Origin: Streptococcaceae bacterium AM104-57
GTDB lineage: Bacteria > Bacillota > Bacilli > Lactobacillales > Streptococcaceae
Direction of reading: 5' to 3'
DNA length: 64,000 bases
NCBI GenBank assembly: GCA_027659245.1
Contig: JAQDPW010000010.1
Span: 1-64,000 of the forward strand
The position numbers and the translations under genes are program-made. Shown here in pieces: positions 9,467-21,055 of the stretch; the stretch's first letter is position 1, and each line of letters begins with the position of its first letter. The notes under the pieces were generated by a model. The model saw nothing but the letters and a program-made list of their open reading frames with translations. It was not told where the DNA came from and ran no database searches.

Positions 9467-10582
9467 ATGAAAATTGTTATCGCACCAGATTCCTTTAAGG
9501 AGAGTCTCCCTGCAAGTGAAGTAGCTAAAGCTATCAAACGAGGCCTTCAAAAGGCTCTACCTGAATCGGAATGTTTGCTCTTACCTGTTGGCGATGGAGG
9601 AGAAGGAACAGTCAACGCTGTTAAGAACTCACTAGGTCTTATAGAAAACATTGCTTTAGTGACAGGTCCCTTTGGAGATGAAGTGCAAATGCCTTATGTT
9701 TATAAAGAAAATCTCGCTTTATTTGAAGTTGCGGATTTGATAGGGCTTGCTAAAATTCCCATTGAAAAACGAAATCCCCTGAAGATTCAAACAAAGGGGA
9801 TTGGCCAACTAATCCGGCATTTAATAGAGCAAGAAATGAAAGAAATCTATATTGGAGTTGGTGGGACATCCAGTAACGATGGTGGGATTGGTATTGCTTC
9901 AGGACTTGGTTACCAGTTCTATGACAAAAATGGGGATGAACTTTTAGATATTGGTCAGTCCTTGTTTGAAATTACTGATATCTCAAAGGAGAAAGTTATA
10001 TCTATTCCTTCTAATGTGCGAATTAAAATCTTAGCAGATGTGACCAATCCTCTCTGTGGCCTACAAGGAGCTACATATACATTTGGGAAACAAAAAGGAT
10101 TAGATCCAACTCAATTTCATGAAGTTGATTCTGCTATTGAAAACTTCTATCGTAATGTTGCCCCTGAAATCTTAAACCTGGAAGGAGCTGGAGCAGGTGG
10201 TGGTATTGCAGCTGGCTTATGTGCTTTTACTGGAGCAACAATTGTATCTGGTATTAACACTTGTTTAGATCTAATCGGTTTTGATCAGAAAGTTGCGGAT
10301 GCGGATCTTGTCATCGTTGGTGAAGGTAGGTTAGACGCTCAAAGTCTAGCTGGCAAGGCTCCAATTGGGGTAGCAAAAAGAACACCAGATGGTGTTCCAG
10401 TTATTGCTATTTGTGGGAGTCTGTCAGAGGATTTGCCACCTTTAGCATTTGAAAATATCATTGCAGCCTTTTCTATACTAGAAAAAAGTGAACCCCTGGA
10501 AGACAGTCTGAAAAAGGCAACAGTTTATTTAGAAAATACAGCTGCAAACATTGGTCAAGTTTTAGCTTTGAAGAAAAATTAA
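9467..10582 (+). CDS. glxK: Glycerate kinase
   Basis: A 371-residue member of the GarK/GlxK family, which phosphorylates D-glycerate with ATP to 2- or 3-phosphoglycerate and feeds lower glycolysis just before enolase. Family motifs are [16 protein letters not shown] at the N-terminus, GDGGEGTV near 45, [13 protein letters not shown] near 127, and [15 protein letters not shown] near 286. The start is supported by GAGGAG ten bases upstream. Before the IS630 insertion it was the second gene of a serB-glxK pair. With the element now in between, its transcription may depend on a weak or IS-borne promoter. Its end overlaps the convergent gene by 4 bases. Confidence 0.93.
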   Translation: MKIVIAPDSFKESLPASEVAKAIKRGLQKALPESECLLLPVGDGGEGTVNAVKNSLGLIENIALVTGPFGDEVQMPYVYKENLALFEVADLIGLAKIPIEKRNPLKIQTKGIGQLIRHLIEQEMKEIYIGVGGTSSNDGGIGIASGLGYQFYDKNGDELLDIGQSLFEITDISKEKVISIPSNVRIKILADVTNPLCGLQGATYTFGKQKGLDPTQFHEVDSAIENFYRNVAPEILNLEGAGAGGGIAAGLCAFTGATIVSGINTCLDLIGFDQKVADADLVIVGEGRLDAQSLAGKAPIGVAKRTPDGVPVIAICGSLSEDLPPLAFENIIAAFSILEKSEPLEDSLKKATVYLENTAANIGQVLALKKN

Positions 10583-11022
10583 CCAAACCACTTTTTCCAA
10601 AGAGAAATAGGAGCTTTAGTATCTTTCTCTTGCCATAAGTCTGAAAAGGCCTTTCTGAGGTCTTTTTCACTTGTTTGAACAGGGGCATCGCTATGGATAA
10701 CTAGGCCAAAAGGAGAAGAGTTATGATCTTCAGAAACGATGGTCGCTTGGCAGTCAGCATCTTTGGCTTGTTTTAAATAATAGACCTGTTTTTCAAATAC
10801 TACTTGAGGAGAAATCTTGACAAACAGAGGTTCAGTTTCTTTTTTTAGACTCACTAAAATAGATACATAACCCTTTTGAAATTTATCATCATTAGCTGTT
10901 TCAAGGTCTGCATAGCCAAGGACCCTTTCCTCGAAAGTTCCGAGAAAACGTCTCTGTTCATCTGGATTTAGTTTAAGCCTGCCATGAGCCTTTTCTAGGA
11001 TTTGTTTTGATACATCAGTCAT
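10579..11022 (-). CDS. YueI-like protein (DUF1694)
   Basis: A 147-residue cytoplasmic protein of the DUF1694/YueI family of unknown function found across Firmicutes. Visible features are [20 protein letters not shown] near the N-terminus, a region where paralogues also read LxPDEQRxYLGTFRERV, and a charged alpha/beta remainder. There is no signal peptide or membrane segment. A minus-strand extended -10 (TGATATACT, plus-strand 11029-11037) lies just upstream of the ATG. It converges on glxK with overlapping stop codons. No function should be assumed. Confidence 0.8.
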   Translation of the reverse strand: MTDVSKQILEKAHGRLKLNPDEQRRFLGTFEERVLGYADLETANDDKFQKGYVSILVSLKKETEPLFVKISPQVVFEKQVYYLKQAKDADCQATIVSEDHNSSPFGLVIHSDAPVQTSEKDLRKAFSDLWQEKDTKAPISLWKKWFG

Positions 11023-11118
11023 AAAAATAGTATATCATAAAATAAAGGAGAAAACAGATAAAAGAAAGCGATTACTTTATAAACTTAAGGAAAATTTGCA
11101 CAAAGATAACGTTTTTCC

Positions 11119-11147
11119 TTGAAAAAGGTGTCTTTTTAAGGTATCAT
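11119..11147 (+). promoter_or_regulatory. eno promoter
   Basis: TTGAAA (11119-11124) and TATCAT (11142-11147) are spaced by 17 bases. A leader of about 30 bases leads to AAGGAGAG before the ATG at 11186, which fits strong expression. Confidence 0.75.
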
Positions 11148-11173
11148 AGAGGTGTAAAAAATTTAACTCATAA

Positions 11174-12488
<1,315 letters not shown>

Positions 12489-12490
<2 letters not shown>

Positions 12491-12595
12491 AATAGTTCAG
12501 TGAACTATTTTATCCCGAACCTTGAAACTCAAAAGTTCGGCCGTTGATTTAACAACGTTTTAAGCCCCTCGGATTTTATCCGAAGGGCTTTTTTT
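12489..12595 (+). terminator. Double hairpin terminator after eno
   Basis: A first perfect 11-base stem (AAAATAGTTCA, 12489-12499, with TGAACTATTTT) touches the stop codon. A second GC-rich stem (AAGCCCCTCGGA with TCCGAAGGGCTT, 12562-12590) is followed by seven T. The second is the canonical intrinsic terminator. Confidence 0.88.
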
Positions 12596-12704
12596 CTGTT
12601 CAGGGGGCATAAAAGGGGCAAAACTTTTAAGAAATTATTTCACACATAAATTCTCTGTATTTTCACTAATCTAGGTTGAAAATAAAGATTTTTAAGCATA
12701 TTTT

Positions 12705-12713
12705 TGGTATAAT
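12705..12713 (+). promoter_or_regulatory. Extended -10 promoter of the xseA operon
   Basis: TG-G-TATAAT is an extended -10. No good -35 lies 17 bases upstream, which is common for this promoter class in streptococci. AAGGAGGT precedes the xseA ATG. Confidence 0.65.
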
Positions 12714-12751
12714 AATACCCAGGAAAAACTAGAGAAAAGAAGGAGGTAGAG

Positions 12752-14092
12752 ATGGAAAAGTATTTATCTGTTACAACTTTGACTAAGTATTTAAAAATGA
12801 AATTCGATAAAGACCCCTACTTGGAACGGGTCTATTTAACTGGTCAAGTCTCTAACTTCCGTAAGCGTCCAACCCATCAGTATTTTTCTCTTAAAGATGA
12901 CCGAGCGGTTATTCAGGCGACCATTTGGTCGGGTGTCTACCAACGTTTGGGATTTGACTTGGAAGAAGGGATGAAAATTAATGTAGTTGGTCGTGTCCAA
13001 GTCTATGAGCCAAGTGGAAGTTACTCGATCATTATTGAAAAAGCTGAACCAGACGGTGTTGGTGCCTTGGCTATCCAATTTGAACAGCTTAAGAAGAAAC
13101 TGGCAGAAGAAGGTCTTTTTCAAGAGCGATTTAAACAATCTTTACCACAATTTTCAAAAAAAATAGGGGTGGTGACCAGTCGAAGTGGTGCTGTTATCCA
13201 AGATATCATCACTACAGTCAGCAGACGTTTCCCAGGTGTGGAAATTGTCTTATATCCTACTAAAGTTCAAGGTGAGGGTGCTGCAGAGGAGATTGCTCGT
13301 AACATTGCTAGAGCCAATGAACGAGATGACTTAGATGTTCTGATTATCGGCCGTGGTGGTGGATCCATTGAAGATCTTTGGGCCTTTAACGAAGAAATTG
13401 TAGTTCGAGCAATTTTTGAATCTCGTTTACCGATTATTTCGAGTGTAGGTCATGAAACGGATGTCACTCTGGCTGATTTTGTGGCTGATAAGAGAGCGGC
13501 AACACCGACAGCTGCTGCTGAACTCGCTACACCAGTAACTAAGTTAGATCTTTTGACCTATCTTCAGAATCAAGAAAAACGCATGACTACAGCGGTTAAG
13601 CATAGTTTATCAAATAAACAAGAAGCTTTGAGAATCCTCAGTCAATCGGTCATCTTCAGACAACCAGAGCGTTTATATGACGGTTATCTACAACGCTTGG
13701 ATCAGTTACAGCTACGACTGAAGCAAGGACTGAATGCTGAATTGGTTCGAAATCAACAAAAGGTTCAAGAACAAATCCACCGTTTGGAACAATTATCACC
13801 AATCATCAAAATCCAGCGTTATCAGGATCGTATTTTCCAACTGCAAAAACTAATGCGTAGCCAGATGGCTGTGACCTATGATGCAAAAGTAGCAGAAGTA
13901 AAACGCCTATCAGAAGCTCTCCTTATGCTAGATACTAGTCGAATTGTAGCTAGAGGTTATGCAATTGTCAAAAAAGGAGAAGTAGTCGTCGCTTCGGCGA
14001 AAGATTTGAAAGAAAATGACCAAGTATCACTGTTGATGCGGGACGGTCAAGTAGAATTAGAGGTAAGAGATGTCAAAACAAAAGAAATTTGA
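12752..14092 (+). CDS. xseA: Exodeoxyribonuclease VII large subunit
   Basis: The large subunit of exonuclease VII, which degrades single-stranded DNA from both ends and acts in repair and in clearing stalled intermediates. The 446-residue protein has an N-terminal OB fold (about 1-100), the catalytic domain with [17 protein letters not shown] near 205 and [27 protein letters not shown] near 230, and a long coiled-coil C-terminal part that binds the small subunits. It overlaps xseB by 23 bases, the classic arrangement that couples the two subunits. Confidence 0.96.
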   Translation: MEKYLSVTTLTKYLKMKFDKDPYLERVYLTGQVSNFRKRPTHQYFSLKDDRAVIQATIWSGVYQRLGFDLEEGMKINVVGRVQVYEPSGSYSIIIEKAEPDGVGALAIQFEQLKKKLAEEGLFQERFKQSLPQFSKKIGVVTSRSGAVIQDIITTVSRRFPGVEIVLYPTKVQGEGAAEEIARNIARANERDDLDVLIIGRGGGSIEDLWAFNEEIVVRAIFESRLPIISSVGHETDVTLADFVADKRAATPTAAAELATPVTKLDLLTYLQNQEKRMTTAVKHSLSNKQEALRILSQSVIFRQPERLYDGYLQRLDQLQLRLKQGLNAELVRNQQKVQEQIHRLEQLSPIIKIQRYQDRIFQLQKLMRSQMAVTYDAKVAEVKRLSEALLMLDTSRIVARGYAIVKKGEVVVASAKDLKENDQVSLLMRDGQVELEVRDVKTKEI

Positions 14093-14282
14093 GGAAAATT
14101 TAGCAGAGCTTGAGACTATTGTTCAAAGTTTGGAAAATGGAGAAATTGCACTAGAAGATGCCATTGCTGCTTTTCAAAAAGGAATGATTCTATCAAAAGA
14201 ATTGCAGGCAACGCTTGATAAGGCTGAAAAGACCTTGGTTAAAGTCATGCAAGAAGATGGAACAGAAAGTGAACTTCTATGA
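14070..14282 (+). CDS. xseB: Exodeoxyribonuclease VII small subunit
   Basis: The 70-residue helical small subunit, several copies of which coat the coiled coil of XseA. The family pattern [19 protein letters not shown], then [12 protein letters not shown], covers most of the protein. It overlaps both xseA and the next gene, so it is translated as part of the operon. Confidence 0.95.
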   Translation: MSKQKKFEENLAELETIVQSLENGEIALEDAIAAFQKGMILSKELQATLDKAEKTLVKVMQEDGTESELL

Positions 14283-15154
14283 ACAAGCAAGAAAAACTAG
14301 CCTTAGTTGAATCAGCCCTTGAAAATTTTTATGGCGACCAACAATTTGCGTCCAGTTTAAGAGAATCTATTCTCTATTCCGTCCATGCTGGTGGTAAACG
14401 GATTCGTCCATATTTACTTTTAGAAGTTTTGGACTCCTTACAAGTGCCTATCACTCAGGAACATGCTCAAGTTGCAGCGGCACTAGAAATGATTCATACA
14501 GGAAGTTTGATTCATGATGATCTTCCTGCTATGGATAATGATGATTTTCGTCGGGGGCGTTTGACCAACCATAAGGTGTATGGTGAAGCTCTAGCTATTT
14601 TAGCAGGGGATGCGCTTTTTTTGGATCCCTATGCTTTAATTGCTCAAGCTGATTTGCCGAGTCAAACAAAGGTTGATTTAATAGCTAATTTATCACTTGC
14701 TTCTGGAAGTATGGGAATGGTGGCTGGACAAGTTTTGGATATGGAAGGCGAGGGGCAACAGTTAAGCCTAGAAGAACTTCAGACTATCCATGCTAATAAA
14801 ACGGGCAGACTCTTGGCTTTTCCTTTCCAAGCGGCTGGAATTATTGCTGGATTGGATGAAAATCTTCAGAAGCAGCTTAAAACAGTTGGCGAGTTGATTG
14901 GCCTGGCTTTCCAAGTTAGAGATGATGTGCTTGATGTTACAGCAAGTTTTGAGGAAATCGGTAAAACACCTCAGAAAGATTTGCAGGCTGAAAAGTCAAC
15001 CTACCCTGCTTTGTTGGGATTAGATCAGGCGATAGCGTTTTGCAATCAAACCTTGGATCAAACTAATGCAAAACTTGAAGAGATTAGCCAAGTTGTGATC
15101 TTTGATAAGGAACCAATTGTGAAAATAGTAGAAAGTTTGAGAATCAATGGCTAA
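14279..15154 (+). CDS. ispA: Geranyltranstransferase (farnesyl diphosphate synthase)
   Basis: A 291-residue trans-prenyltransferase that condenses isopentenyl diphosphate with dimethylallyl and geranyl diphosphate to give farnesyl diphosphate, the precursor of undecaprenyl lipid carrier. Both aspartate-rich motifs are seen: [16 protein letters not shown] near residue 80 and [11 protein letters not shown] near 212. [12 protein letters not shown] near 38 binds the diphosphate. The gene overlaps xseB by 4 bases and the next gene by 8. Confidence 0.95.
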   Translation: MNKQEKLALVESALENFYGDQQFASSLRESILYSVHAGGKRIRPYLLLEVLDSLQVPITQEHAQVAAALEMIHTGSLIHDDLPAMDNDDFRRGRLTNHKVYGEALAILAGDALFLDPYALIAQADLPSQTKVDLIANLSLASGSMGMVAGQVLDMEGEGQQLSLEELQTIHANKTGRLLAFPFQAAGIIAGLDENLQKQLKTVGELIGLAFQVRDDVLDVTASFEEIGKTPQKDLQAEKSTYPALLGLDQAIAFCNQTLDQTNAKLEEISQVVIFDKEPIVKIVESLRING

Positions 15155-15962
15155 GGAAAGAGTAGATGTATTAGCTTACAAACAAGGTTTATTTGAAACG
15201 AGAGAACAAGCCAAACGAGGTGTTATGGCAGGTTTAGTAGTCGCTGTACTTAATGGTGAACGATTCGATAAGCCTGGAGAAAAAATCCCTGATGATACAG
15301 AGTTAAAACTCAAGGGTGAGAAACTTAAGTATGTCAGTCGTGGTGGCTTGAAACTTGAGAAGGCGCTAGATATTTTTGATCTATCAGTTGAGGGACAAAC
15401 GACCATTGATATCGGAGCTTCAACTGGAGGTTTTACGGATGTCATGTTGCAAAATGGTGCTAAACAAGTTTTTGCAGTTGATGTTGGTACTAATCAACTG
15501 GCATGGAAATTACGCCAGGATCCTCGTGTTGTCAGCATGGAACAGTTTAATTTTCGATATGCTGAAAAGGCCGACTTTGAACAGGAACCAAGTTTTGCAA
15601 GTATCGATGTCAGTTTTATTTCCTTAGGCCTCATTTTACCAGCCTTGCACCGAGTTTTAGCTGATCAAGGTCAGGTTGTGGCTCTGGTTAAACCTCAGTT
15701 TGAGGCTGGCCGTGAGCAGATTGGTAAGAACGGGATTATCAGAGATGCCAAGGTGCATCAACATGTACTGGAAACAGTTACCGGAATGGCAGTTAGAGAA
15801 GGTTTTTCGGTCCTAGGATTGGATTATTCTCCGATACAAGGAGGACATGGAAATATTGAATTCTTAGCCTATCTACGGAAGGAAGACCAGGCAAGCAATC
15901 AGGTTGTTACTGAAATAGAAAAAGTTGTAGAGAGAGCACATAGAGAGTTTAAAGATGAATAA
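15147..15962 (+). CDS. tlyA: TlyA-family rRNA 2'-O-methyltransferase (hemolysin A homologue)
   Basis: A 271-residue protein with an N-terminal S4 RNA-binding domain (about 4-65) and an FtsJ-like SAM-dependent methyltransferase domain with DIGASTGGFTDVMLQNGA near 85. Family members methylate 16S and 23S rRNA; the hemolysin name is historical. The operon place between ispA and argR is the usual one in streptococci. It overlaps argR by 8 bases. Confidence 0.92.
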   Translation: MAKERVDVLAYKQGLFETREQAKRGVMAGLVVAVLNGERFDKPGEKIPDDTELKLKGEKLKYVSRGGLKLEKALDIFDLSVEGQTTIDIGASTGGFTDVMLQNGAKQVFAVDVGTNQLAWKLRQDPRVVSMEQFNFRYAEKADFEQEPSFASIDVSFISLGLILPALHRVLADQGQVVALVKPQFEAGREQIGKNGIIRDAKVHQHVLETVTGMAVREGFSVLGLDYSPIQGGHGNIEFLAYLRKEDQASNQVVTEIEKVVERAHREFKDE

Positions 15963-16386
15963 AAAAGAGAGACTTGAAAAAATTAGAAGATTTGTAACAG
16001 ATTATCAAATCGGAACACAGGAAGAAATCGTTGAACACTTGAGAGAAGCGGGTATCTCTGCTACTCAAGCAACAGTCTCCCGAGATATTAAAGAATTAGG
16101 TATTGTAAAAATTCCATTGAAAGATAATACTTACATCTATGAATTGCCAAAATCAATCGTTAGAAGTTTGCAATTGGCAGAAAATAACATTATCGATTGT
16201 GAACGCATGGGAAATATGATCAATTTGCAAGTTATTCCAGGGAATACTGCTTTCGTCAAGAGTCAGTTGATGACTGTTTTTTCTGACCAAATTTTTAGCT
16301 GTATTGCTGATGATAATTCCATCTTGATGGTATTGAGAAGTGAAGAAACAGCCAAGGATATTTTTGAGCAAGTTAAAAATTGGTAG
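15955..16386 (+). CDS. argR: Arginine repressor family regulator
   Basis: A 143-residue ArgR/AhrC protein: an N-terminal winged helix (about 1-70, with REAGISATQATVSRDIKELG) that binds ARG boxes, and a C-terminal oligomerisation and arginine-binding domain. Streptococci often have several ArgR paralogues, and this is the copy linked to recN. No arginine biosynthesis gene is nearby, so its targets are elsewhere. Confidence 0.93.
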   Translation: MNKKERLEKIRRFVTDYQIGTQEEIVEHLREAGISATQATVSRDIKELGIVKIPLKDNTYIYELPKSIVRSLQLAENNIIDCERMGNMINLQVIPGNTAFVKSQLMTVFSDQIFSCIADDNSILMVLRSEETAKDIFEQVKNW

Positions 16387-16392
16387 GATTAT

Positions 16393-18060
16393 ATGTTACT
16401 TGAAATTTCGATTAAAAATTTTGCTATCATCGAATCAATTTCTCTGAATTTTGAAAAAGGGATGACTGTTTTGACCGGTGAAACAGGGGCTGGAAAGTCA
16501 ATCATCATCGATGCTATGAATATGATGTTGGGAGCGAGAGCTACGACCGATGTGATACGTCACGGTGCTCCTAAAGCAGAAATTGAAGGTCTTTTTTCAA
16601 TTGAAAGTAATCGCGCGCTAGAAGAAATTTTTGATGAACAAGGATTAGAATTGAGTGATGAAATCATTATTCGTCGTGAAATTTTACAAAACGGCCGAAG
16701 CATCAGTCGTGTCAATGGACAGATGGTTAATCTCTCAGTATTAAGGACAATTGGTCAACAGCTAGTTGATATCCATGGTCAACATGACCAAGAGGAGTTA
16801 ATGCGTCCACATCGACATATCCAGATGTTGGATGAGTTTGGGGATACTTCTTTCTTTGAATTAAAAGAAGCATATCAGGCGAGCTTTGACAACTATCGTC
16901 GTATGCGCAAGCAAGTTCTTGATATTAAGAAGAATCAGCTAGAACATAAGGCACGAATTGAGATGTTGGAATTTCAAATGGCTGAAATTGAAGCAGCTAA
17001 TTTGAAAGCAGGTGAAGATGTTATCCTAAATAAAGAACGGGACAAACTTCTTAACCATAAAAATATTGCGGATACCTTGACAAATGCTTATAGTATGCTG
17101 GATAACGAGGAGTTCTCAAGTCTAGCAAATATCCGTTCAGCTATGAATGATATGGAAGGGCTTGAAGAGTTTGATCCAGACTACCGTGAGATTTCTAGCT
17201 CCCTTTCTGAGACTTATTATGTCCTAGAAGATATCACCAAACGCTTGGAATCCATCATCGATGATTTGGATTTCGATGGGAATCGCCTCATGCAGGTTGA
17301 GAGTCGATTAGATTTAATTCATACCAGTACACGTAAATACGGTGGTAGTGTGGACGATGTCTTACTCTATTTTGAAAAAATTACAGATGAGTATAATCTT
17401 TTAACGGGGAACAATCTCTCGTCTGAAGATATGGAAGTAGAACTCAAGAAACTTGAAAAAAAACTTGTGGACCTAGCAGGTCAAGTTGCTCAAGCTCGGC
17501 ATCATTTGGCACAGGACTTAGAAGCTGAAATCAAGCAAGAATTGCAAGACTTATACATGGGAAAAGCCCAATTTCAAGTACGATTCACCAATGGAAAATT
17601 CAGCCGAGAAGGAAATGAAAGTGTTGAATTTTATATATCAACCAATCCTGGTGAGGACTTTAAACCCTTGGTAAAAGTAGCATCTGGTGGTGAGTTGTCT
17701 CGTCTCATGTTGGCTATTAAGTCTGCTTTTTCCCGCAAGGAAGGCAAGACCAGCATTGTATTTGATGAAGTAGACACAGGAGTTTCAGGTCGTGTGGCTC
17801 AAGCAATAGCACAAAAAATTCATAAAATTGGGCAACATGGTCAAGTCTTAGCTATTTCACACCTCCCGCAGGTGATTGCTATCGCGGACAATCAGTTCTT
17901 TATCGAGAAAGTGAGTGATGAGAATTCTACAGTTTCAACAGTTCGATTGTTGAGTTTAGAAGAACGTGTAGAAGAAGTTGCTAAAATGTTGGCAGGAGAA
18001 GATGTGACCGAAGCAGCTCTGACACAAGCAAGAGAACTGCTAAAAGGTAAGGAGAAATAA
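16393..18060 (+). CDS. recN: DNA repair protein RecN
   Basis: An SMC-like ATPase of 555 residues that joins DNA ends during double-strand break repair. Walker A is GETGAGKS near residue 31, a long coiled coil spans about 150-370, and the ABC signature VASGGELSRLMLAIKSAF with Walker B IVFDEVDTGVSG lies near 425-460. It starts six bases after argR within the same operon. Confidence 0.96.
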   Translation: MLLEISIKNFAIIESISLNFEKGMTVLTGETGAGKSIIIDAMNMMLGARATTDVIRHGAPKAEIEGLFSIESNRALEEIFDEQGLELSDEIIIRREILQNGRSISRVNGQMVNLSVLRTIGQQLVDIHGQHDQEELMRPHRHIQMLDEFGDTSFFELKEAYQASFDNYRRMRKQVLDIKKNQLEHKARIEMLEFQMAEIEAANLKAGEDVILNKERDKLLNHKNIADTLTNAYSMLDNEEFSSLANIRSAMNDMEGLEEFDPDYREISSSLSETYYVLEDITKRLESIIDDLDFDGNRLMQVESRLDLIHTSTRKYGGSVDDVLLYFEKITDEYNLLTGNNLSSEDMEVELKKLEKKLVDLAGQVAQARHHLAQDLEAEIKQELQDLYMGKAQFQVRFTNGKFSREGNESVEFYISTNPGEDFKPLVKVASGGELSRLMLAIKSAFSRKEGKTSIVFDEVDTGVSGRVAQAIAQKIHKIGQHGQVLAISHLPQVIAIADNQFFIEKVSDENSTVSTVRLLSLEERVEEVAKMLAGEDVTEAALTQARELLKGKEK

Positions 18061-18789
18061 ATGACAGATTACTATGTAATTGGAGATGTTCACGGAAAAG
18101 CTGGAATGCTTGAGGATCTATTAAAGACATGGGATGGGAAGACTCAACTTATTTTTCTTGGAGATTTGATTGACCGAGGTGAAGATAGTCGCCGTGTTCT
18201 AGAGATAGTCAAGGACTTGGTAGATAAGCAGGGCGCAATTTGTTTGTCTGGGAATCATGAGTATATGTTTTTAACCTGGTTAGACAATCCAGAAGAGAGT
18301 TACGATCACTACCGTCGAAATGGTGGTGATACAACTATTAACTCTATTTTAGGTCGGCCTTTGGATGCTCCGGTTGATGCTATTGCAGATGCTAAACGAG
18401 TTGAGACAGAAGCAGCAGACCTAGTTTCTTTTATTCGTCAAATGCCTTTTGTTATTGAAACAGAACATTATATATTTGTTCATGCAGGTATTGATTTGAC
18501 CTTGGAAGATTGGCACGAAACTACAGATTATAAGAAAGTCTGGCTCAGAAAGCCCTTCCATGAGGCAGGAAATCATACTGGGAAAACAATTGTCTTTGGG
18601 CATACTCCTGTTTATGGTTTGTTGGAACAAAAACCTGGCACATCTGAACTCTGGATAACAGAAGATGGTAAAGTTGGTATGGATGGAGGGGCTGTCTACG
18701 GCGGTGTTCTTCATGGGATTGTCTTTACCGACCAAGGTATGACAGAACATTACTTCATTGAAAATGATGGCTTTGTTGCTGAAGATTAG
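18061..18789 (+). CDS. Serine/threonine phosphatase-like metallophosphoesterase
   Basis: A 242-residue calcineurin-like phosphoesterase with the metal-binding motifs GDVHG (near 8), GDLIDRGEDS (near 38), GNHEY (near 66), VHAGID and GHTPVYG. The spacing fits the PP1/PP2A-like bacterial family, including Ap4A hydrolases and protein phosphatases. The substrate cannot be settled from sequence. It begins directly after the recN stop codon and is the last gene of the operon. Confidence 0.85.
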   Translation: MTDYYVIGDVHGKAGMLEDLLKTWDGKTQLIFLGDLIDRGEDSRRVLEIVKDLVDKQGAICLSGNHEYMFLTWLDNPEESYDHYRRNGGDTTINSILGRPLDAPVDAIADAKRVETEAADLVSFIRQMPFVIETEHYIFVHAGIDLTLEDWHETTDYKKVWLRKPFHEAGNHTGKTIVFGHTPVYGLLEQKPGTSELWITEDGKVGMDGGAVYGGVLHGIVFTDQGMTEHYFIENDGFVAED

Positions 18790-18798
18790 TACTCCTAA

Positions 18799-18853
18799 CA
18801 GGGTATGGTCTTGTCAAAATGTTAAAAACAATTTATAATAAATAGATACCCTG
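18799..18853 (+). promoter_or_regulatory. lepA promoter inside an 8-base inverted repeat
   Basis: TTGTCA (18811-18816) and TATAAT (18834-18839) are spaced by 17 bases. The perfect inverted repeat CAGGGTAT (18799-18806) and ATACCCTG (18846-18853) encloses the promoter. Confidence 0.6.
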
Positions 18854-18867
18854 AAAGGAAGAGAATC

Positions 18868-20691
18868 ATGAACTTAGAAGATTTGAAAAAACGACAGGAG
18901 AAGATTCGTAACTTCTCTATCATTGCCCATATTGACCATGGGAAGTCAACACTAGCAGACCGCATTTTGGAAAAAACAGAGACAGTTTCAAGTCGTGAAA
19001 TGCAGGCCCAGCTTTTGGATAGCATGGATCTAGAACGGGAACGTGGGATTACCATTAAGTTGAATGCCATTGAGCTGAATTACACTGCAAAAGATGGGGA
19101 AACTTATATTTTCCACTTGATTGACACACCAGGACACGTGGACTTTACTTATGAAGTGTCGCGTTCACTTGCTGCTTGTGAAGGAGCTATTTTGGTGGTC
19201 GATGCCGCTCAAGGGATTGAAGCTCAAACCCTTGCCAACGTTTATCTAGCTTTGGATAATGATTTGGAAATTATGCCAGTCATCAATAAAATTGACCTGC
19301 CTGCTGCAGACCCTGAGCGAGTGCGTACAGAGATTGAGGATGTCATTGGTTTGGATGCCAGTGAAGCAGTTTTGGCTTCAGCCAAGGCGGGTATCGGTAT
19401 CGAAGAAATTCTCGAGCAAATTGTCGAAAAAGTACCAGCCCCAACTGGTGACGTGTCAGCACCATTGAAAGCCTTGATTTTCGACTCAGTTTACGATGCT
19501 TACCGTGGGGTTATCCTCCAAGTTCGTGTCATGGATGGGGTAGTCAAACCTGGTGATAAAATTCAGCTCATGAGTAATGGCAAGACCTTTGATGTTACGG
19601 AAGTCGGTATTTTTACACCCAAAGCAGTTGGCCGTGATTTCCTTGCGACTGGTGACGTTGGTTATATTGCGGCTTCTATCAAGACTGTTCAGGATACTCG
19701 TGTGGGGGATACTGTTACGTTAGCAATCAATCCTGCTTCAGAGCCACTAGATGGCTACAAGCAGATGAATCCTATGGTCTTTGCGGGTCTCTATCCAATC
19801 GAATCAAACAAGTATAATGACCTTCGTGAAGCCCTTGAAAAATTGCAACTGAATGATGCCAGTCTTCAGTTTGAACCAGAAACATCTCAGGCACTTGGAT
19901 TTGGTTTCCGTTGTGGTTTCCTTGGACTTCTTCATATGGATGTTATCCAAGAACGTTTGGAGCGTGAGTTTAACATCGACCTCATCATGACAGCTCCGTC
20001 TGTTATTTACAAGGTTAATCAGACTGATGGGGAGTCTATGGATGTGTCTAACCCATCCGAATTCCCAGACCCAACTAAGATTGCTACCATTGAAGAACCA
20101 TATGTTAAAGCACAAATTATGGTACCGCAAGAGTTTGTTGGAGCAGTGATGGAGCTAGCTCAGCGCAAGCGTGGTGACTTTGTGACTATGGACTATATTG
20201 ATGATAACCGTGTCAATGTTATCTATCAAATTCCACTTGCTGAAATCGTCTTCGACTTCTTTGATAAACTCAAGTCTTCAACACGTGGTTATGCAAGCTT
20301 TGATTACGAATTGTCAGAATATCGCCCATCTAAGCTGGTGAAAATGGATATCCTTCTCAATGGAGACAAGGTGGATGCCCTCAGCTTTATCGTTCACAAG
20401 GACTTTGCCTACGAACGTGGGAAACTCATCGTTGATAAGCTTAAGAAAATTATCCCTCGCCAACAATTTGAAGTTCCAATTCAAGCAGCTATTGGACATA
20501 AGATTGTGGCTCGTACTGATATCAAAGCCCTTCGTAAGAACGTACTTGCCAAGTGTTATGGTGGTGACGTTTCTCGTAAACGTAAACTCCTTGAAAAACA
20601 AAAAGCTGGTAAGAAACGCATGAAAGCCATCGGATCAGTAGAGGTCCCACAAGAAGCCTTTCTCAGCGTCTTGAGTATGGATGAAGAATAG
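18868..20691 (+). CDS. lepA: Elongation factor 4, back-translocating GTPase
   Basis: A 607-residue EF4/LepA protein, a ribosome-bound GTPase related to EF-G that influences initiation and mistranslocated ribosomes. The G domain has [13 protein letters not shown] (near 20), DTPGHVDF and [13 protein letters not shown]. Domain II, the EF-G-like domains and the LepA-specific C-terminal domain follow. The N-terminus [20 protein letters not shown] is typical. It is flanked by its own promoter and terminator. Confidence 0.98.
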   Translation: MNLEDLKKRQEKIRNFSIIAHIDHGKSTLADRILEKTETVSSREMQAQLLDSMDLERERGITIKLNAIELNYTAKDGETYIFHLIDTPGHVDFTYEVSRSLAACEGAILVVDAAQGIEAQTLANVYLALDNDLEIMPVINKIDLPAADPERVRTEIEDVIGLDASEAVLASAKAGIGIEEILEQIVEKVPAPTGDVSAPLKALIFDSVYDAYRGVILQVRVMDGVVKPGDKIQLMSNGKTFDVTEVGIFTPKAVGRDFLATGDVGYIAASIKTVQDTRVGDTVTLAINPASEPLDGYKQMNPMVFAGLYPIESNKYNDLREALEKLQLNDASLQFEPETSQALGFGFRCGFLGLLHMDVIQERLEREFNIDLIMTAPSVIYKVNQTDGESMDVSNPSEFPDPTKIATIEEPYVKAQIMVPQEFVGAVMELAQRKRGDFVTMDYIDDNRVNVIYQIPLAEIVFDFFDKLKSSTRGYASFDYELSEYRPSKLVKMDILLNGDKVDALSFIVHKDFAYERGKLIVDKLKKIIPRQQFEVPIQAAIGHKIVARTDIKALRKNVLAKCYGGDVSRKRKLLEKQKAGKKRMKAIGSVEVPQEAFLSVLSMDEE

Positions 20692-20729
20692 TTGCTAGGT
20701 GAGAATGGCATCTAGTATAAGAAATCAAT

Positions 20730-20767
20730 TACTGTATTTTGTAAATTTTCAAAATACAGTATTTTTT
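20730..20767 (+). terminator. Terminator after lepA
   Basis: A perfect 12-base stem (TACTGTATTTTG with CAAAATACAGTA) with an 8-base loop is followed by a T tract. Confidence 0.88.
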
Positions 20768-20794
20768 TGACACTTTTCCCTTCTTACTTTAAAA

Positions 20795-20897
20795 TATAGT
20801 AGATTGAATCTAGAACAGTACAACTGCTAAAAATATTTCTAGAAATTAGTTTGACTTCCCTAATCTCTCTGTTCATATCTTATTTCAATCCACTATA
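20795..20897. repeat. RUP-like element, copy A
   Basis: It is 103 bases with ends TATAGTAGATTGAA and TTCAATCCACTATA and carries TTAGTTTGACTT and CTAATCTCTCTGTTC inside. It is intergenic between lepA and a lipoprotein gene, 51 bases before a second copy. The outermost TA on each side fits TA target duplication. Confidence 0.7.
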
Positions 20898-20948
20898 TAA
20901 GTAAAAAGAGAGTTATCATGAAAAAAATAATAACTTTATCTACACTTT

Positions 20949-21055
20949 TATAGTGGATTGAACTTAGAGTAGTACACTATGGATTCTAAAACATTTCTAA
21001 AAATTAGTTTGACTTTCCTAATCTCTCTGTTCGTATCTTATTTCAATCCACTATA
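20949..21055. repeat. RUP-like element, copy B, inside a lipoprotein gene
   Basis: It is 107 bases including both flanking TA, with ends TATAGTGGATTGAA and TTCAATCCACTATA. The 107-base length, TA target and inverted ends agree with the pneumococcal RUP repeat. The insertion point is directly readable because the host frame is restored exactly when it is removed. Confidence 0.75.
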
